Origin: Orbilia blumenaviensis | Taxonomy: Eukaryota > Ascomycota > Orbiliomycetes > Orbiliales > Orbiliaceae | Assembly (NCBI GenBank): GCA_036872755.1 | Contig: JAVHNS010000012.1 | Location: 310,001-374,000, forward strand | DNA: 64,000 bases | Reading direction: 5' to 3' | Shown: positions 57,977 to 64,000 of the stretch, one piece after another | How the letters are laid out: each line of letters starts with the position of its first letter | How positions within the stretch are numbered: position 1 is the first letter of the stretch | Notes under the pieces: model-generated | The model's input: only the letters and a program-made list of their open reading frames with translations | Database searches by the model: none | What the model was told of the DNA's origin: nothing | Made by a program: the position numbers and the translations under genes

Positions 57977-60375
57977 GGCTGCAAAGGGCTACTGGAGATT
58001 CTGTAGTTCTAGTTCTGTGTTATTTGGAGTATGCTCTGGAGAAAATATAAATGTCAGTTTACTCCAAACTTGGCCACCTTATATGTTTCCCTTTCGAAGC
58101 TTTTGAAGCTTTCTATAATTCTTAGTCTCGGCTTGGGATTACCCTTTATGTATACTATGACAGGGAACACACTGTTGCTCAGCTCTAAAAATCTTTCCAG
58201 TGGCGTTTATGCAGGAGGCAGTGTCGCGAATTTAACCACCATATCAACCTCTGATTGGTTCTTTTTAGGACTGACGTATATTCGAACGAATAGCAGGTAT
58301 GCGCCAAGCCTCAACAGCACGGAAGCCCCGAAGGGGGAATTGTTACGCAAGGTTGATGGCAGTATATGGGCATTATAGTTTGAAAAATTGATGCGGGGTA
58401 CCTAGGGCCGCTAGAATACGTGTGCGCTCCCGTGATAATTTTTATGAGTAGGTACTTACTTGATACCTATTATAGTATTGACCAGTTTTAATGTCAATTC
58501 CTAAAAATAGGGAGTCACAAAACCTAGGATTGTGATGTGTTGGTGAAGTTTATACTGTCGATGTCGTTAAGCAGTTTTGACTAGATTCTAAATTAATATT
58601 TAAAAAAAAAAAAAAAAAAAGTTCAATAGTTCGGTCTTGGACAATAGATCATGGATTCAATCATGTTTTTGCATACTAGTCACGCTGGTTATGCATTCCT
58701 AGACTACCTGAGCTTCTAGATGCCTCATTCTGCATATGTAAATCGAGAGTGGCTATATCTATAGCGCTATGATTTATCCTCCGGATCCATGCGCACTCTA
58801 CAACCTAGATTAACACATCAACTCCAATCAAATCAGAGTTTCGCACTTTCGAATATGTATATACAATTTTACTGTGCTTCATGAGCAGGGAATTGACATC
58901 AAGCCTTTGAGGTATGCTGGCCTCATAAACCCGCCTCCACTAAGTAGCCCAGATATGCACAATTTAGCATTTGATAATTATGGGACCAAGACTACGTTTG
59001 GTATTACTATCAATCCGCTGAGTTTTCAAGTACGTTTGAAGCCGACTTCAGACTAGCCCTGGATTGCAGTATTGCAAAACCCAACATTTAACATGTGCTG
59101 GTGAGCTAGTCAGCCCTGTGCACCAATTTATCGATTTCCGGTCAAAATATGCGGATTTGGAAATCCGAACTAGTGCTCTGGCTTGCAGTCTGGATCATAC
59201 TGGACTCGAGGTTTTGCTTCCCGTCATATGTGGATTCGGGTGTGCTGTCATGGGCATCTTCTCCAAATTCCACTTCCGCCAGCTAATCCGTGGCATATAT
59301 GATGTAAACCTGTCTGTTTTCCTTCTAAACACGTCAGAAGATAGGGTATTGAAGTTGTAAGTTTTATATATTATCCCCAACGACTTGACTGCAAAGGCTG
59401 TTCCCTCCCTGCGATATCCTAATTTCGTATGTCAGGATTTATACTATTTAACTACCTTGATTATTCCGTCTACACACCAATACTCAGAGGTTTTTTTACA
59501 GGTCGACCAGGTTTCGGAGGATCGAGCCGATAGTTTGAAAGATCTATCAATCTTATACCGAAAGTTCGGCTTTAGACTTTGCGTAGGTCATTTATCGAGT
59601 TTATATATATTTTGTGTGGGCTTCGCTGATGCACTCCATCATCCTATTTCGCATGCTTTATCTATAACCAAAGAAAATAAAAAATATATACATAGAAGGT
59701 CGATGACCCCGAAATTACATCACGTTTGCCGTTTGGGGTTTTAATCATAATACTATACGGGTTTTTGGCTGGTTTCTCAAGACCGTTAATAGAAAAAAGG
59801 AACTTAAAATAGTATAAATAACAAACTGGAAAAAAATAAGACAACTTGCTTTCTTTTTAAAAGCTTTTAATATTCGGAAGCAGTCCCAGAAAGGTACCCA
59901 ACACCCCTACGGTAGTTTCACGAATAATATGTGGTCAATTACCTGGGTAACTCAGGCACCTCTTACCAGGTTATTATAATTCTAGCGAAGTATCAGCCGT
60001 TACCTGGTGACACAACGTGCACAACCAGCAACTAAAGCCTCTACAGCACTAAATAAGTAAAAACCCAAGTCACTCACATGGTTTACCCCCGCGCAAGGAT
60101 CCAAATACACACACCTTCCCAATACATCAAGGTCGCACACCGGAGGAAGCGGAGCGGGGGTTCCACAAAAAAATCCAACATCTCAAGACGTCACCACAAC
60201 AAAAAAAAAAAACCCTTATATATAAAGCTATAATGAAATACCACGTGCTCACCACCTCAGCTATATATATCCACACCGCAAGCATCCATATAAAAAACAT
60301 AGCCACCAAGGTATAAATAGAACTACAAATACAAAGAAGGATAGGGGGAAGAAAGAGCACATCAATGAGGAAATA
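57977..60375. promoter_or_regulatory. Divergent intergenic region (Clr5-ankyrin gene / MoaE gene)
   Basis: 2.4 kb of AT-rich sequence holding two promoters. An A run lies at 58602-58620 and a GGTACCTAGG site near 58397. Frames of 60-119 codons occur on the plus strand (for example 58874-59056, 59064-59360, 59385-59744), but they lack family resemblance and consistent splice links. They could be remnants of a decayed gene; this cannot be shown. Confidence 0.45.
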
Positions 60376-61334
60376 ATGGCATCCGTCACAGAATACCCAC
60401 CAGAACCAACCCGCGCCTTCACCGGCATCAAATCCATCGAAGACACGGCTACGAACACCTTTGTAGGCCTAACCTACGACAAACTCGATATCAACGCCTC
60501 GATTGATCGCGTTCGGAGTCCTAAAGCTGGGGCGATTGTTGTGTTTGTAGGTTCGTAACCCACCGTTTAGTTGCATGCTGTTCTATGTGTCATATCACTT
60601 TAGTTTTTATATGCTTGGTTTTCTTTTTCTTTTTTTTCTCGTTCCTTTTTCTTTTGTTTTCTTTGACTTTTTGGATTTTCTCTATTAATTATTTTTTTGA
60701 TTTTTATAAAATATTTCTACTTTGCGTCTCGTAACCCACAATAAAACATACAGAGAAGCCCTGTATCTAATCACAGACCCATCGATACCCATACCACGTC
60801 GTACTCTAAATACACGCTGACATGACACTTATATCAACTCCACAGGAACAACAAGAGACAACTTCGAAGGTAACCAACCACCTTCCCAAAATCCCCCCCA
60901 GAAAAAACTAGATAATAACACTAAACTCAAAAGGCAAACCAATAACAACCCTCGAATACACAACCTACCCCCCACTCTCCCTCCTCACCCTCTCAACAAT
61001 AGCCAAATCCCTCAAAACCGACAATTCCCACTACCTCCACTCCCTCTCGATAATCCACCGGCTGGGCATAGTCCCCATATCCGAGGATTCGATAGTGATA
61101 ACCCTCAGCACGAGCCATCGCGCCGAAGGCTGGAAGATAGCAGAGCAATGTCTTGAAATGGTTAAGGACAAAGTTGAGATTTGGAAAAGGGAGTGGTTTG
61201 TTGAAGGCGGGGTTTGGAGGGCTAATAGAGATGGGCGGCAGGGTGTTCTTGAGGAGGAGGAGGAGGATGATGATGATGGAGAAGGGGAAGGGGGCGGGGT
61301 GCCGGTTGAGTATTTGGAGCAGGAGGATCGGTAG
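60376..61334 (+). CDS. cnxH: Molybdopterin synthase catalytic (large) subunit, MoaE/MOCS2B
   Basis: Three exons, 60376-60550, 60846-60869 and 60934-61334; introns 295 and 64 nt; 199 aa. The middle exon is only 24 nt and encodes TTRDNFEG, the conserved MoaE turn after AGAIVVFVG. It is followed by PITTLEYTTYPPL, HRLGIVPISEDSIVITLSTS, HRAEGWKIAEQCLEMVKDKV and EIWKREWFVEGGVW. The two lysines of the KDKVEIWK segment match the catalytic pair of the family. The enzyme puts two sulfurs, carried by the MoaD/MOCS2A thiocarboxylate, onto precursor Z to form molybdopterin for nitrate reductase and related enzymes. The first donor (GTTCGT) is atypical. A C-terminal acidic and glycine run (residues about 176-192) is not part of the fold. 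Confidence 0.92.
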
Positions 61335-62263
61335 TTTCTTTTTTAATTTTTTTAATTTTTAGTTTCTGTTTTAATGCATATATCTATCTTTCCAGAAGAA
61401 GAAGCACTTTGTATTTGTATTCCTTTTTTTGCAAGCCATGCATCATCTGCACACCGAGTGCATCCCAAATTTGTATAGTAGTAAATAAGTAAGTGAGAGT
61501 AGCCATAATAACAACCCCCCACCTCCTTCGGCCCTTCCTCTCTTTTAATATCATATCCCCCCCACTACCACTACTTTCGAATAATATAAATACACAGAAA
61601 GAAGGTAATGTTTAGTAGTAGAAAAACACAAGTAAAGAAGAATAAAAAGAAAGCCTCCCACTGAAGCATAGTCGTATATAGAGAAGAAAGGAAAGGAAGG
61701 AAAAGGTGTGTGTGTATAAGAATGCTGATAAAACCCGGTATAATGACCGATCTGTCCCCCCTTTTCTCCTCCGTCATATGAACAACTTTTGTGCATAACG
61801 TAAGCTAAACGTGATTTTTTTGTGATACAGTTGAAGGAAAGGAAAGGGGAAAGCGGACAGGAGTCACACGTTATAAGGATGACAGTTCACACAGTATAGG
61901 TCCCTCAGGGAAGAACATAGAAGAAGAATAAAGGAGGCATTCGAGGAAACGGGTATATAAAGCATGACTGAAAACAAAACAAAAAAAGGACGATAACGTA
62001 ATGAAATACGCCATAACTCCAGTAAGAAAAGGCACCCATGCAACCAAAAAGGAAATAAAAAAGTGGAAAGATAAAGGAATATTAGAAAAGAAGAAGAAAA
62101 GACCATAATTGCAGCGCAAACATCGAAAGTCGGACGGAGGGACACAGAACCCATTCATAATAATATAATATTGGCATAGTCAATACCCCGTTACTAACGT
62201 ACCAACCCCACATCCCATCCGTGTCAATGATCATCCTATTAAAGAAAAACAATGGATGCATAT
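61335..62263. other. Convergent intergenic region
   Basis: 929 nt between the MoaE gene and the zinc-finger gene, AT- and purine-rich, without coding signal. Overlapping T-rich minus-strand frames near 61551-62158 are compositional. Confidence 0.55.
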
Positions 62264-63990
62264 CTACCCATTTTTAGGACCAGGACTCGCCTTAACTACG
62301 TCTGCAAGCCTGGTACTATACCGGGCAACACTTGAATTCTCATTCTCAGGTGAAGGATGGGCCCTTGTCCCCATACGAGTAGGTAGAGTCGGCGCAACCG
62401 GAGTACGAGGAGACTGACGAGACGATCCAGGATTAGACCGACGAGAAACAGGACGTGTCTGTTCTCCATCTTCGCCTTTAGCAGGAATGATAACCTGAAT
62501 AGACGGTTCTGAAAGATCAACAATAGCCTCGCTCCCTTCATAAGCAGAGTCTACAGCACCGCTGCCCGGCGTCGTTTGGTCGTTTGTAGAAATAAGACTT
62601 CCGTTATTCCCAACGCTCGTATCAATCGTAAGATCCATCATGACAACATCTCGCGCGGGAGAAGGCTGGCGCACAGCAGCCGGAGGCTCGGTTTGAGGCA
62701 CTCCAGCCGGCGGAGCAAGCTGGACCTCCGGTTGAGGTGCAACTTGCGGATCAGTTGCCCCGACAGCAGCGCTAGCAATATTCGTAACTTTAGTCGTAGC
62801 AGTAGTAGCGGTAGGGACCTTCGGAGTGACTTTCTGTTTCTTCTTGTTGGTTCCAGAAGCAACCACCACAACCTTCTCATCCTCATCCTCTGCCTCATCA
62901 TCAGCCTCACTCTCCTCCTCAACAATCCCAACTCTATTGAGAGCCTCTTCAACCATCGTATCCAAGTTATCGACATCGATTCTCTTCTTTCCCAAGTACT
63001 CCTTCAGGTGTGAAGTTTGAATCGTCTTTCGAAGTGTAATATCCTCAGCTTGAAGTGGCGGCGTGAGCGGTCCCGTCGACAGCACCGAACTCTCATCAGC
63101 GATAACAGCCGCACTGGTCTTCTTTTTAGTAGCCTTGGCGGAGTTCTTCGCACTCGACCCGGATTTGGTTGTTCTTGAGCCGGCAGGCGGAACAGAAGAG
63201 CTGACGTACTTGGAAGCCTTGTTGCTGCGCGGCGGTGGGAGCGTACCAGCGTATCCAGTAAGGTCAAACGGAGCGCCGCAAACCGCAGCAGCGTGATCAT
63301 GCGTCTGGAAGTCACGTTGATGGGCAAGTCGGCAGTGGTTGATAAATCCTTGCATGGATCCGAACTGGTCGCGCTTACAGTCGATGCAGGTGAGTCTACA
63401 TAGATATGTCACATTAGCAACCCAATCCAAAAAGACAGCTTTAGAAGATGAAAAACATACCTGACAATAGTCCCATCAGGCTGACGATGAAGACATATAG
63501 TAGCACGCTTCTGACTCTGAACCGCAGCCGCAGCAACCGTAGCCTCTCTCTGCGGTCTCCCAATTTGAGCATGCGGCGTCGACACCGACTCCCCCCTTCT
63601 CTGAATCACAAAATTACGACTCTGATCCTTCGCAAGAACATCATGATATTTAGACCTCCCAGTCGAAACTCTCTCCTCCATCAACCAATCCCTATAGTCC
63701 CTCGAATAAGGCCCGTTCATAACCTCCGGAGCCGGCGCATACGCCATCGTAAACCCAGATGGGTCGTCAAAACGTCCATCCTTCTCCATAGCCTCTTCGA
63801 TAGAGCATCGTCGGATCTGTTCAAGACATGCCTCAGCTCTTCCCAACTCAGCTTCAATATCCTGCAACTCCCGGTGTTTCAGTAGAATTTCCAGCCCAAA
63901 CTGCTCGTTGATGATATCTCGGATCTTATGTGTTCGGGCCGCTCTTTCAGATGGTGTCAAGTCGTCCTGAGCATTTGAGACCTGGCGCAT
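62264..63990 (-). CDS. AHC1-type C2H2 zinc-finger protein, probable histone acetyltransferase complex component (5' end may lie beyond the window)
   Basis: Two exons, 63461-63990 and 62264-63395, with a 65-nt intron (GTATGT/TGTAG); 553 aa from the last ATG. The frame remains open to the window edge, so more N-terminal sequence may be missing. Residues about 12-60 form a helical region (IRDIINEQFGLEILLKHREL, then EAELGRAEACLEQIRRCS). Across the splice comes GTIVRLTCIDCKRDQFGSMQ and GFINHCRLAHQRDFQTHDHA, a C2H2-like zinc finger of the type in fungal Ahc1 and YEATS2-related subunits. The rest is disordered: an acidic EADDEAEDEDEK run, Pro-rich stretches and an Arg/Ser/Pro tail. Yeast Ahc1 is a subunit of the ADA complex. 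Assignment to that complex is by resemblance only. Confidence 0.7.
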
Positions 63991-64000
63991 ACTAGGACGT

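Noticed and set aside
1..64000. CRISPR array, prophage or bacterial operon structure
   Set aside because: No regularly spaced direct repeats with unique spacers. The spliced genes and fungal families show a eukaryotic nuclear locus.

Overview
This is nuclear DNA of a filamentous ascomycete (Pezizomycotina). Protein genes are interrupted by short GT-AG introns (51-295 nt, mostly 60-110) with GTATGT, GTAAGT or GTACGT donors. The gene set is fungal (Nem1, Ups2, Dad2, Bud6, Pbp1, a Clr5-ankyrin protein). Gene density is modest, with intergenic stretches of 1-5 kb rich in pyrimidine tracts, homopolymers and simple repeats. I cannot fix the genus; an Orbiliomycetes-like or other early-diverging Pezizomycotina lineage is only a guess. 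No tRNA, rRNA, CRISPR array or intact transposon was seen.

Layout. 0.4-3.8 kb (-): a two-exon M/P/Q-rich and coiled-coil protein of unknown function. 5.7-7.1 kb (+): the Nem1 lipid phosphatase. 7.1-10.8 kb: a gene-poor AT-rich stretch holding a 480-bp inverted-repeat (MITE-like) element and a possible gene relic. 10.8-12.5 kb (+): a caspase-like (C14) gene with an in-frame stop, or else a 51-nt intron with a weak acceptor, and a C-terminal PAQ-type minisatellite. 13.9-15.3 kb (-): a Dot5/PrxQ nuclear peroxiredoxin with a long Lys/Ala/Glu tail. After a 5-kb gap come UPS2 (20.4 kb, +), SPC25 (23.1 kb, +), mitochondrial ribosomal protein uL3m/MRPL9 (24.4 kb, -), CUE5 (26.3 kb, +), shugoshin SGO1 (29.3 kb, -), an F-box protein (35.0 kb, +), DAD2 (36.6 kb, +), PBP1/ataxin-2 (38.5 kb, -), BUD6 (45.7 kb, +), the SCYL1/Cex1 pseudokinase (49.8 kb, -), a Clr5-ankyrin protein (54.8 kb, -), molybdopterin synthase large subunit MoaE (60.4 kb, +) and an AHC1-type zinc-finger protein (62.3 kb, -, possibly cut by the window edge).

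Most genes are ordinary housekeeping genes with no operon-like logic. Three products act at the kinetochore or centromere (Spc25, Sgo1, Dad2) within about 14 kb. Two act on phospholipid metabolism or transport (Nem1, Ups2). Two are involved in mRNA or tRNA handling (Pbp1, Cex1).

The accessory-looking parts are the caspase-like gene with its flanking repeats and the Clr5-ankyrin gene. Both families diversify quickly in filamentous fungi, and the caspase-like fold is associated with fungal regulated cell death. Exon boundaries were placed by reading the sequence and checked for frame. They have no transcript support.
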